Below are positions 24,791-35,605 of a DNA stretch of 64,000 nucleotides, one piece after another (positions within the stretch are counted from its first letter, which is position 1; every line of letters begins with the position of its first letter). Both the position numbers and the translations under genes were made by a program. This DNA is from Isoetes taiwanensis (lineage: Eukaryota > Streptophyta > Lycopodiopsida > Isoetales > Isoetaceae). The notes below the pieces were generated by a model, which ran no database searches, was not told where the DNA came from, and was given only the letters and a program-made list of their open reading frames with translations. The stretch spans positions 7,177,132 to 7,241,131 of the forward strand of contig JAJEKV010000011.1 of NCBI GenBank assembly GCA_021234155.1. The letters run 5' to 3'.

Positions 24791-27629
24791 TCCCCCTCCT
24801 ATAATTTTTGTGATATCTCTCTCCACGTCGGGAACTTCCACCCAAGCTTCAGACTGCGATTGAATCCCAACAATGGTGTTAATTAGACACTCGTGGCTCC
24901 CCGATTCGTTCCTGTAGCAACGGATGGCGTAGTAGAATCTGATCCTTAGTTGATGTCATTGATGAACAAATACTTTCATAAAGTTTATTAACCAACCAAC
25001 AATTTTCTGCCAATTGGACTTTGGGCATGCAATATATATCACACTCAGGGTGCCAAACCAGCAGAGGATCAATCCTTGCATTGATCAATCGCTGTAAAAA
25101 GTTTGAAATCCGGTCTGAAAAATGCTAGATTTTTTGTGATGAATCGGCTGGATAGGTTTAGGTCAAAAGCGGCTCAAAAAATTGTTCAAATTCAGTTCCA
25201 CATCTGTGAAAATCGCGAATTTTTTGTGATGGCAGCCTAGATCCTATGCTAATTTGTGGAAATCGATGGAGCTCCATGGAGCTCATGGAAAACGCGTATC
25301 GGAGTTGCGATACTGCACAGATTTGAACGATGTATTCTTATGATGTGTCTATGTATTTTTTTTTGCTTCTGCGGAAGTGTGATATAGAATGGTAGGCAGA
25401 ACTGTCAGTGTGCCCAATGTCAGCCTATTCTTGCCACGTATTTATTTGGTTTTGCATGTCGTGTGATTTCATCCCATAGAAACCCATGTATTCAATGGCC
25501 GAGATTAATGCTAAAATGGACGGCCCGGATTTTGATCCAGGTCCTATCATTCTATTGGCCATTCAAATTAATGGGCCTGTTCACTTGCCCACCTCCACCG
25601 CCTTGACCATTCCGCTCCCAGCTATGGCGATTGCGCTCCAGCTATGGCGATTGTGCTCCATTCTGCCTTGACCATTCTGCTATGGTGATTGCACTCCAGC
25701 TATGGTGATTGCTCGAATGCTCCAGCTATGGCGATTGCGCCCTGTCTGCTTCATCGACCTCATCGACCCTAAAGCTGTCTTGAGAAGCAGGCATTGCCTT
25801 TTTCGGCCTGAAGCTCAATGCACGATCATATTTGGCTATAGGTATTGTGAAGTAGAGCAGTCTCGGTGCCGAGCAGAGCAAGATCCGGTGGGGCTCTTTC
25901 TCATATTCTTCCTTTCTTTTTCCGTTTGAGTTTTTCCTTTAGATCACTCATAACATCTTTCTATTTATTTCCAACAGCGACTTCATTGTGTTGAAGCACA
26001 GCACTAGGATTAGGGTGTCGAAGCAGCTAGGGCAGCGGTTATGGCCATGCCTGTTTCTTGCAGAACAGATATTCCACCATTCTTATTCTGTCGTTTTGTA
26101 ACTATATTTTGTCTCTTGAATCCTTAAAAAAAATGGATCATTCTACATTGTTAAATGAATCATGGCTGCCCCTGGCTGCCCCTGATATGATGGCGGAACC
26201 CTGATATGGAGGCCAAAGCAAAAGTACTGGCAGTGGTAACTCTGTTCTGGTTTTTTTTTTGTTAATCTTTTCTTTGCTATCAACAGAGATCTATTTATTT
26301 CGTGCAGATCCACTACAAAAACACATTTGGCTGGGTTTAACTTGGAAAGATGCAGAAAAGGCCGGCTCGGAGTCTCTGTTTCTTGCTGTATATCTGTTTC
26401 TTTCATTCAATAATAGCAAGGATGATTATATTTATTTTTCTCAATGCCTTTGTTTAGTATCAAGAATTCAAAATATATTTCTTGATGTATATCTGTTTCT
26501 TTCATTCAATAAGGATGATCATATTATTTGTCTCAATGCCTTTGTTTTACTATCAAGAATTCAAAATATTCACAATATACCTTCTTTTACAAAGTCGAAT
26601 TCAAAATATTCAAAATATTCAAAATATATGAATGTCTTGACTATTGATTGATTTTTTAGTAAAAACAACTACTAGTTTCAAAAACCATATGTTGATATTC
26701 TGTAAAAAACACATTTTATTTTTTTAATAAAAACAAGAAAAACAACACCTAAAAACAACGCATTGATTTTTTTTTCAAACGGCTGTCAACTTTCTATGCA
26801 TAGACTTTTTAGCCAAAAACTACACGTTGTTTCTAGCATTTTCGGAACAAAACAACAGGTGGGCTTTAAGTGTTGTTTTTCTACAAAAAAAGACAGCGAA
26901 AAACTACACATAGAGCGAAATTTGGGGTTAGTGTGATGTGGATGCAACCCACGAGCCCCAAACTGTTATACCATTTTAAATCTATCCTTCAATAAATCTC
27001 TGCCACATTGTAGAGTTGTATAATATGTACTTTCACGAGGATGTCTATTGTTGGCTAGTTAGAGAATGATTTAGCAACCCATATCATATATTTCCACCAA
27101 CATAAATTGTATAATCTTCGAAAAATTTTACGCCGCTAATCTCCTTAGGATTTTTGAGACTATTTCCAATTTGTTACAATGTAGAGCTATCAAATACACT
27201 GTGCATCCTAAGCTAGTAAGAGTGGATTCATTGTAAGGTGTATCACAACTTATGTTTACTCAAGGAATGAGGATAGTTACCTCATTCATTTTTCTCTATG
27301 AGTAATTTGATAGTAGGTCCATGCATATACACAAACACAACAATATATTTGGATTGACAGGTTGTATTTTTGCAGTTTCTAGAACCCTTCCACATGCACT
27401 TATAGAGTGAGATTGTTCTATATGCTTAAAATACAAAGACATTAGACTCTGAAAATTGTTATAGGCTTATTAAGTGTTTCGTATGCATCCGTATTTGGGT
27501 ACAAAGGGCAGCTAAATTCTTGTATGAAATATGTAAGTAGAATTTAAATATCAAGTAACAATTGGAAAAAGAATTTATAGAGGCAATCCAGTTGTCATCA
27601 TGTGGGATTGCTGTTGTCGATTGGAAAGG
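24791..27629. other. gene-less stretch with small repeats
   Basis: No coding sequence is recognisable. It contains imperfect 20-bp repeats of GCTCCAGCTATGGCGATTGC (25616-25740) and an imperfect tandem duplication with a period of about 100 bp around TATCTGTTTCTTTCATTCAA (26391-26590). The remainder is AT-rich. Confidence 0.45.
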
Positions 27630-29228
27630 CTATTGACCAAAGGCATAGCCTTGGCGAGTTGCCATCACTTTCTCAACCACTATAGGTGGAGTGTAGTGCA
27701 AATCAATGATGGCACACCAACGAGGATACTGAATAGAGATTATAATCTCGATCACCTTATCATCATCTTCAGAAGCTGTGTATTGGTATTTTAATGCCTT
27801 TGATGGGCCATTAGACCTTTCTGTTTTGATGATAAGTGCCCTGCCATCGGGAAAAATCCGCATCCAAGATGTTACACAGTAGAGCCAAGTCAATTCAAAG
27901 CTCACATGGATAGTTCCATCTACCACTTCAACTTTTGGATCTGTTAAGGGTTTTGGAGGAGGTGGAATGGAGTCGTTTGCCAATAATTCTCGCATAACAA
28001 TCCAAAGTTCTTCACATATCACTTCAAAGGAGGGGCGGTCAAGGTGATCTTCAAGCATAGACTGCCTAATTAACTTTTCAAGACTAGGATTAGGCTGCCT
28101 GATTTCAGAAAGAAGGTTGGTACAAGTAACGCCAAAACTATAAACATCCACACTTCGAGTATATTTAGCCACATCTTTCTTCATTTCAGGGGCCATGTAA
28201 TTTAGTGTGCCTTTATATGTAGTGGCATCATCCTGACCGGGAGTACCCTCCCCTTCTAATGTATAATCACGGAAGCCCCCTCTGCTATTACCAAAATCGC
28301 CAAGCTTCACTAGATAATATTGGCTATCTGTCTCTTTACCACTCTTCTTCAACAAAACATTCTTTGGTTTCAGATCACGGTGGATGACGTTTCGGCTATG
28401 CAAGAACCGCATTCCCTTAGCCATCTGAATTATTATTTCAACTAAGTCTGTCATAGACAACTGAGATTCGGACGGATTAAGCATCTCTAAGTCCCGGTCC
28501 ATGAGCTCCAAAATAAGGAAGAGCCTTTTCTCATTACTGGAGTCACTACGCCCCAGTAACTTTAAGATGTGAGAGGAATCCAAATACTGCCATTTCAAAC
28601 GCACAAGTTCTCCTTCAAAATGACCCTGGCATCCGGGATCAAATTTCTTAACAGCAACCATTACTCCTTCCCTTTCCCATCTTGCTGTATATACACATGC
28701 ATAACTTCCAGGAAGCCCCAAAAAAACTTCAGGCGGCCCCAGATCTTCAGCGCATACTACTGGAAGTATACCCTCAGGACTCCTCGGCTTACAAGCAAGT
28801 GCTTTTACTTTAAGATAGGCACAATCATCTTCTATCTTAACGTTAAGATCATGAAGGTTTTCCACAAGATCCAGAGAGGAATCTTTGCAACTCTTATTAT
28901 CTATCAATCTAGTCATCAATCTATTCATCATAGTGGCATATCTTCCAAAATCATCAATAATTTCAGCAAACTCACCTGGGCTTGGTTGATGGCCTTTGCT
29001 AGCATAAATGACCAACTCATGCGCCTTATTCAAAACCCTCACCATGTATGATCCCACTGACTGAGCCTCTTCTAAGCTCCCTATTTCAGTTCCAAAGCCT
29101 TTCCATGCCTCCAAATATTCTTCAACATTTTCTGCTAATTGAACCAACGTACTTTCACTTTTGCCGAGCTTTATAATATTTTTTGCGCTTCTGGAGATTG
29201 CATCTAGCCAAGGGCAAGGACTATCCAT
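27630..29228 (-). CDS. protein kinase with N-terminal helical domain
   Basis: An intact, intronless ORF of 532 codons from the ATG at 29228. Two codons of upstream open frame begin with TTG and are not used. Residues 1-150 are predicted helical (ENVEEYLEAWKG, EEAQSVGSYMVRVLNKAHEL) and resemble the four-helix N-domains of plant MLKL/HeLo-type kinases only in layout. The kinase domain spans about residues 168-415: glycine loop LGLPGSYACVY, catalytic Lys194 in VAVKK, HRDLKPKN with Asp285, DFG at 311-313, YMAPE at 344-348, and SVDVYSFGV. All catalytic residues are present, so it should be active as a Ser/Thr kinase. Residues 420-532 form an unrecognised, probably beta-rich tail. Its closest relative in the window is the divergent gene at 34.4-36.8 kb. 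A role in signalling or immunity is inference. Confidence 0.9.
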   Translation of the reverse strand: MDSPCPWLDAISRSAKNIIKLGKSESTLVQLAENVEEYLEAWKGFGTEIGSLEEAQSVGSYMVRVLNKAHELVIYASKGHQPSPGEFAEIIDDFGRYATMMNRLMTRLIDNKSCKDSSLDLVENLHDLNVKIEDDCAYLKVKALACKPRSPEGILPVVCAEDLGPPEVFLGLPGSYACVYTARWEREGVMVAVKKFDPGCQGHFEGELVRLKWQYLDSSHILKLLGRSDSSNEKRLFLILELMDRDLEMLNPSESQLSMTDLVEIIIQMAKGMRFLHSRNVIHRDLKPKNVLLKKSGKETDSQYYLVKLGDFGNSRGGFRDYTLEGEGTPGQDDATTYKGTLNYMAPEMKKDVAKYTRSVDVYSFGVTCTNLLSEIRQPNPSLEKLIRQSMLEDHLDRPSFEVICEELWIVMRELLANDSIPPPPKPLTDPKVEVVDGTIHVSFELTWLYCVTSWMRIFPDGRALIIKTERSNGPSKALKYQYTASEDDDKVIEIIISIQYPRWCAIIDLHYTPPIVVEKVMATRQGYAFGQ

Positions 29229-30272
29229 TTCCAAATTCAGAACTAGGAAAGACCTTGGTTTTTACAGAGATTTAGTGAAGCAGCGTGAAAGACTGAAATG
29301 CTTTGAAAACGTGCTCTGTTGCGGGACGTTCACATTGCAATTTTGTGGAACCCACAATTCGATATTTAAGAAGCTTCAATGAAGTTACAAGGGCCGAGTA
29401 AATTCTGTTAGTGCATATTTGACAACTTCTGCAGGCATAAATAAAATTAGTAGGAAGACAAACAACATGCAACCTTTTAATTTGTTTGTCCAACATGTTT
29501 CAGAAAGCGCAACTTTCTGAATTTTGTCGAATGCCTTTTGCTTTCTGTCTTTTCTTGGTATTTGGCTCCCTTTTTTTTTCAAGAGTAGCTGGCACATAGA
29601 GTTATTGCTGATAAGCTGGGTCCCGCGCTGTCACCATTGGGCAAAAATGTTCGAGGCATAAATAATTAGTAGGAAGACAAACAACATGCAGCCAACTTTT
29701 TGAATTTTGTCGAATGCTTTTTGCTTTCTGTCTTTTCTTGGTACTTGGCTCCCTTTGTCTTTTGCTTTTGGTCTTTCTGTCTTTGTCTTGGTATTTGGTC
29801 TTTTGTTGGTTTATTTGTTTGTCTTGTCTTGTTATAAATATATCCGGTGTGTATTTTATATAAGCAGAAAATTATCTGGTGAAGGCTGCGGAGTTTTTTA
29901 ACCTGAAGAGAATCTTTGTAGATAGGTGAAACAACATGGAGAAATCTTTGTTTTTTGAGCTTGAAACTGAGCAGCAGGTTGAATCACATCCCGGGGTGAG
30001 GCTTGAAAATTTGGATTGCTGAAAACTTGAATGAGACAGTGCTGAATCAGCCGTGATTCAGCAATTCACATGGATTTTGGGATGTAATAGGCTGAAACTC
30101 AGAGGTTTGGTCAGCACAGAAGTTAGTAGCAGAGATTTTGCTTCCCAGCAATGTGTCAGCTGAGAAGCAGCTGCAGTTCATATGGAAGGTTGAAATAGGA
30201 AGCCCCGCGTGACAACTTCCATCGGGGCTGGGTTTTGTCTTCGAGCTGCAACTCAGGGCTGTGAATTCGCTG
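29229..30272. other. divergent intergenic region with a direct repeat
   Basis: It lies between the minus-strand kinase start and a plus-strand exon, so it may hold promoters for both. About 110 bp beginning GGAAGACAAACAACATGCA is present at about 29452 and again at about 29670, both ending near CTTGGCTCCCTTT. I cannot assign a TATA box with confidence. Confidence 0.4.
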
Positions 30273-30520
30273 ATGGGTACGCGGCATTACCTAAAAGATG
30301 TAAAGACGCAACAATCACCCTCTCAAGTTTGTTCAAAATTTCCTGAAAAGAATCTACTGGCGAAGATACACGATTTATATGGAAAGGAAATGGGGGGGCC
30401 TTTGTCGGATCTGTTGGAGAAGATACAGTCAATTGCTAACCAGCATGAGCACCTAGTGGAGTCCAATTCCGTAAAGACTTGGTTGGATAAGGTCAATAAG
30501 TTCTTGGAGGATCCTCTCGA
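30273..30520 (+). CDS. probable coding exon, family unknown
   Basis: From the ATG at 30273 the frame stays open to a strong donor (TCGA|GTAAGT) at 30520. It encodes a charged, helical segment with LLAKIHDLYGKEMGGPLSDL and SVKTWLDKVNKFLED. The composition and donor suggest a real 5' exon. The continuation is not found. It could belong to a kinase-like relative of its neighbours or be the first exon of the gene whose main body starts near 34.1 kb. Confidence 0.4.
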
Positions 30521-30524
30521 GTAA

Positions 30525-33500
30525 GTCTTCTTCTGCCTTTACATAGTTCTGAATTTGTTGAAATTGCTTATTAGCAGGGTTGCCTAACCCCCCCTGCACA
30601 AAAGGCTGCAATTCTAGCTATGCCACGTGTCATGCCACATCAGCTATTTTTCATCTCGACCATTAGATTTCTTAATTTTGTATCGGACGGCCACGAAAAT
30701 TAGAAAGTCCTTGAAAATCAGTTCCTTTCTTCTCTGCGCCTGGGTCGTTAGGGTATGGCGGATCAGACTCCCTCTTGTGTTTATTTTCTGCAGGCACAGG
30801 TGCAGCATTCGGCAGGGTGCCATAAGAAGCAGTGTCATATCCATCAGCTAAACTATGTTCTGCTTCTTCAACATCACCTTTGGCGGCAACAATCAGCTTC
30901 CTGACTCTCAGCACTCCCATTCGGCCCAGAGACATTGGAAATAGACTGCTCAATGTCATACTGATTATAAAGGCATTGCCACCTTCATCCCCTAGGGCAG
31001 ATGGATATGGCTATTCTTGGATAGGGCAGAAGGAAGAATATGGCAAGGAACGGCTTCAGAGCACCCAGTTGAATCATAGGCAGGGCTTAGCAGTTGCATT
31101 CTATAAGCGAGACAAGCTGGTCTACGAGGGAAAATATGGCATAAGAACAGGAAATGAAATAGCCCTTTCGTCATGAAGGCACTCAAATCGGCTGACAAAG
31201 GCTCCAAACAATTTACAATCCAAGAGACTCTGTCCTCTTTAGGGTGTCAATTTTTTTTTCTGTAGGTCTGTGAATAGAGATGGCGATCCAGGCTGAGGGT
31301 ATTTTGTGGCAGCGAAATGACTATGGCAGATTCGAACATTATCAGAGTTAGAAGGTCTGCTTTTTGTGCAGGGATTTGAAACACAGATCTTAGACATGGG
31401 TTGGATATTCCATCAGATAAAGCATGGCTAAATATAATGTTGTAACCTGTCTTGGCAGATGCAAGAGCACAGAAGTTACGTCCATCTCTTTACTATTTTT
31501 TTTTCATAACACAGGAGCAAGCGAGTCCAAAATTGAGCAAACATCAGGTTTTCTTCGTACTCGTGCTTCTATTTTTAGATTTGTTAAAGCAGCATTGGAA
31601 AATGTTAACGATCTCTAACAGAAAAGATAATGCATTGCATGATCATTTTAAAGAAGTCGGAAAAATTCTGATTGTTGAGAACAACTAATTCCCGTTTCAT
31701 TGGTTTCCTGCCTGACTATACACAATATCTTCTTGGGTGTTACTCACCTCGCAGCAGCAGAGCAGAGAGGGAAAGGCTACGGAATATTTGCAGGTACAGT
31801 TTGCTGTGTTAGAAAAGCAGTATTTTGCATAATCAATGTGTTGATACTGGATCCATCAAACTAGTTGGAAGTAGCGCAGAATGTATCACAAGTGTAACCC
31901 TTAATCTGAACCAAAGTTGAAGAGACGAGGAGGCTACATTTGGAAGTCATGCAAATGGACACGAGCAAGGTTGTGTGGATAAAAGGGTGATTTGGTGGAA
32001 ACTTGTCTTGCACCAAATTGGTAAGATTGTAATGCCTTATATGCTTCAAGCTGTATGAATTTTCAAGCATGCATTTACTGCAAAAATTAGCAGCAGCTGA
32101 TTATGCCAATTATCCATGTCCCTAGGATTGAATGTCATGCGCACTGACAGAATGCTACAATTTTACGAGAATAGTGCAAACTTATCCAAGCTATGGGACA
32201 TTTAGCGGTGCAGTATATATGGTGATTTAAATGCATGCAGAACATCTTACGTGCAAAATCCAAGCTTACAGCAACTGAACAACTTTGCACTTAAGAGGAA
32301 ATCATTTCTTTCCTGCATTTATGAGACAAGCAGTGTCTATTTACCTCTGTTTTGCTCACATTAACATCCAATCAGGCAACCAGCCTTGCAAGAATCCATA
32401 GTTGCAGATAGACATAAGCTAAAATGAGTAGTGACAATGGGAAACCACTTGATCCAATGTAAGGCGCCGTTGCTTTTTGTAACTTTTCATTATTCATTTT
32501 ATTCTTAACTTGAACATGAACAACACGATAGATTTTTTCGTGCAAATATTCTTTATCTTAAATTGCTCCGACTTCTTTGTCTTATTAGATTTCTTTATCT
32601 TCCACTTGTGGCATTCATTGTTGGAATTTTTCCGTTTTTTATCTTTCTTTTTGCCAATGACAAATATGACATCTTGGATTCCTATGATTTTGAATCATGC
32701 GCAGCATGTATACACAAAACAATTTTCCCTGGAAGGAGTAGTATCCATATTATGTTTTATTTCTTTTATCAATTTGCAAGCATGTAGCTGGGTCAAATTT
32801 TAGAATCTTAAGGTGCGGATTGTTGAATGTCCAAGTGGGACCATGTTACTATTCAGTCCATGCAGTTTCCTTTGTAGATCTCAAGCAGGTTTTTTTCTAG
32901 CACAGATAAAAGAATAGAGTGGCAGCTTATAGCTTATGGGCTACATTGTTTAGTCCTACATGTGCATTTTCTAGCAAACTTACAACTAAAGATCATGGGC
33001 ACTCAAATTTTTTGTTGCTAATAAGTGAGTTGTTATTACTTTGTATTCATGGAATTTACAATCTCATGTGAACCTAAGAAGCACATGGCCCCACGTCCAA
33101 CAATAATACCCAAGTAATTATATAGAGTATCCCTCTATGGCCTATAGCTATAGTACAATAACGACTATTAGAATGACAATCATTAAGTCGAGCGACAATT
33201 GAGCGACAATTGCCTTTCATTGGTCTACAACTTTATAATAAGCAACGGCAATAAGTTATAACATGTCTCAATTATTGTTTCCTGATTTGGCTCTTCATTG
33301 CATCGCTCTCTTTATGTTATGGAATCTCCCACATCAAGGGCCAACATATTTTATTACTTAAAAACTCTTGCATGAATCCATGGTGCAAGAACCACCGTGC
33401 TATTTATTAGAAAATTGCTGGCGGGACCGGCTTCAGCGACCATGCCTCCGACATTCACCACCAGTCTGTTTCTTTGCAACCGCATGCAGCAACCTGGGCA

Positions 33501-33829
33501 GATAGAAATCTGAAAGCCACAAGCTCTGCCAAATCCGAAAGCCCTGCCTCCAGGCTTTCAAGCATTCGAGGGTCTGAGCCGCATGCCAAATCCAAAGGAA
33601 TCTCGACCAAATTCAAATCCGGGAATCGAAAGGCTAGAAGTCCTGCTTGGAATTCGAACCTACACTTGAATCACCCTTCTTCGCACTTAAATCCCCTGCC
33701 CTGCTGCCAGCTATGGTCGTCATCAAAAAAAATTCATACGAAAATAGAACGAGTTAAGCCAGGTTACCTTCTAATAGGCCGGGCATAATAAGAAAATAGT
33801 GTCCGTGAGTTTGTCTGTGAGTATTCCAC
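30525..33829. other. gene-less stretch
   Basis: No coding sequence is recognisable on either strand. A 95-codon minus-strand frame at 30672-30959 is charged and protein-like at its C-terminal part (AAKGDVEEAEHSLADGYDT), but I cannot place it. It could equally be the large intron or leader of the downstream gene. Confidence 0.3.
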
Positions 33830-34036
33830 ATGCGCCACATGTCGCTCGTGAGGAGGGCGTTCACGCCTGGGCAACTGTACGTGATGATCTCGCGAATAAA
33901 TGTCGATCGTGTCGCCAATCATGACAGCGGACTTCCAGCCGAAGAAAACGCTGCTAATGTAGCTGCTTCAGAACCTGTAGTAATCCCCACTTCGCCATAC
34001 GAGGATGAACCGTACATTTCCAAAACGCCACCGTGA
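33830..34036 (+). mobile_element. possible Helitron/PIF1-type helicase C-terminal remnant
   Basis: A 68-codon ORF contains RRAFTPGQLYVMISRINVDRV. This resembles the conserved end of PIF1-like Helitron helicases, where an HGQLYVALSR motif is typical. The His is Pro here and the rest of the helicase is absent. If correct it is a short dead fragment. A chance match is possible. Confidence 0.4.
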
Positions 34037-34111
34037 TGCGATTCTTTCTATCAGGGATCCAATAAGGGATGCACAATATAAGGTTCATATATTAATACAT
34101 ATTCTCTTAGC

Positions 34112-35605
34112 ATGCTGCTGAAAATCAAATTATTACAATTAAAATTACCAAAACAAATCCTTCTACCTAGCCTTCTTCCCAACCCTGCAGTTCTGCTAGT
34201 TTCTGTTTATTGCGTTGTGCTCATATGCAACAGGAAAAGGGCTGCCCTTAAAGATCTCATTGACGTTGGCATAGACGTTCATACATGTTCCCTATTGGCA
34301 ACAGCTGAATATGCCCATGGAGTCACTGAAAATGAGAATGCCAATTGTGTCACTGAAAAGGGACCTAATACTTGTGTGGAAATGGATGTTCAGATTGATT
34401 GTTTTCCTCTTATGGAAGAAAATATAAAGAAGATCAATAACGTAAAATTAGAAGGTAGAGAATATTCTGCTCTCCGCTCTATGGCTGTCTACGCTGAGAA
34501 GTACAAACAGTGCTGGATCAATGACTTTGGCCAGGAATTAAAATCAAGATTGGAAGAGGCAAGGGCAGTAGCAGCATGGCTTGTTACAGTTTTGAAGATG
34601 GCCCATGACCTTTGCGTCGAGCAATATCTTTTAATGCCAAATGGAGGCGCATTTCTTGAGGTTGTTGATGATTTTAGAAGATACACACAAATGATGAATA
34701 GTCTTTTGAGAGGTGTCATTCCTTCTAAAAATAATGTTGGGCTAGACTTGATTCTCCATCTGCAAAGGAAAGTGGAAAGTGATTGTAGGTTTCTAAAGAG
34801 TACTATTGTGATGGTTTTCAAAGGCAGTCTTAAATGCCTGTCAATAGACCGTGCAGTTCCCTGGGCCGATCTACACGTTGAGGACTGTAATCCAAGGAAG
34901 AGTACCTTTGTGGATGATGCTATCTCGGAAGCTTTTTTGGAAAAGATGCCTGTTCTGTTAAAAAAATTAAGACTTAAAGACAGTCTTAGCCTTAGGGCAT
35001 CGCAATTGCAACATCTGGAGTGCTCCCACATCGCACGATTTATTGGTCATTCAGAAAATGAAAATGCAAAGTTTCTCATTCTTGAACATATGGAGGGAGA
35101 TTGGTCAACATTGGACAGTAAAAAGCTTTGTTTTTCCTTTGCTGAAGGAATTAATATAATGATACAAGTTGCGAAAGCAATGAGGCACCTGCATGAGAAT
35201 CATAAAAATCAGTCCCTTGGTGGATGGCTACATCCACAAACAATATTCTTTCGTTGGCAAAAGAATGGATATTATTTAGTCAAAATAGCTGATGTTGCAG
35301 CATATGAGCAAGATTCTTTGCCAAATGAAGATGACGTTTCCAGATTTACTATCTTGTGGCGTTTATTTGATGATCAGCAACGACTCCTACCAAAGAAATT
35401 ACACGAATTGTATGATAGTTGCTCGGCAACAGATCCCTCCCAACGTCCTAGCTTTCAGAATATATGTGATCAACTTTGGATTGTGTTGGAAGAAGTATTA
35501 ATGGGCTCCTCTTGTAACCTCAAATTAGAAAACTCCATTGCTGGTATTGGGTACGCAATCTTCCCTCTATGCCATGCTTACTTTTGCTTAAAGCTGACAA
35601 GCTAA
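34112..35605 (+). CDS. pseudokinase module of a putative pseudokinase-WRKY protein
   Basis: A long ORF. By alignment with the kinase at 27.6-29.2 kb the likely start is the ATG at 34382. The upstream 90 codons are open but look like an intron or leader, with an acceptor-like CAACAG at about 34230. The helical N-domain matches well (EEARAVAAWLVTVLKMAHDL against EEAQSVGSYMVRVLNKAHEL). In the kinase part the glycine loop is gone, HRDLKPKNVLL is replaced by GGWLHPQTIFF (residues 280-290), DFG is DVA (304-306), and the activation segment, APE and DVYSFG are deleted. The end QRPSFQNICDQLWIV is conserved. It should therefore be catalytically dead but folded. Its stop (35603-35605) overlaps the downstream WRKY-frame ATG as TAATG, leaving no room for a separate promoter. 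Two GT-AG choices (35544-35593 or 35495-35601) join it in frame to the WRKY exons. Confidence 0.8.
   Translation: MLLKIKLLQLKLPKQILLPSLLPNPAVLLVSVYCVVLICNRKRAALKDLIDVGIDVHTCSLLATAEYAHGVTENENANCVTEKGPNTCVEMDVQIDCFPLMEENIKKINNVKLEGREYSALRSMAVYAEKYKQCWINDFGQELKSRLEEARAVAAWLVTVLKMAHDLCVEQYLLMPNGGAFLEVVDDFRRYTQMMNSLLRGVIPSKNNVGLDLILHLQRKVESDCRFLKSTIVMVFKGSLKCLSIDRAVPWADLHVEDCNPRKSTFVDDAISEAFLEKMPVLLKKLRLKDSLSLRASQLQHLECSHIARFIGHSENENAKFLILEHMEGDWSTLDSKKLCFSFAEGINIMIQVAKAMRHLHENHKNQSLGGWLHPQTIFFRWQKNGYYLVKIADVAAYEQDSLPNEDDVSRFTILWRLFDDQQRLLPKKLHELYDSCSATDPSQRPSFQNICDQLWIVLEEVLMGSSCNLKLENSIAGIGYAIFPLCHAYFCLKLTS

Noticed and set aside
28569-29051. 160-codon plus-strand ORF inside the kinase
   Set aside because: Antisense of the intact kinase frame; no domain or start context.
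34489-35031. 180-codon minus-strand ORF inside the pseudokinase
   Set aside because: Antisense of a gene with clear homology on the plus strand; no domain.
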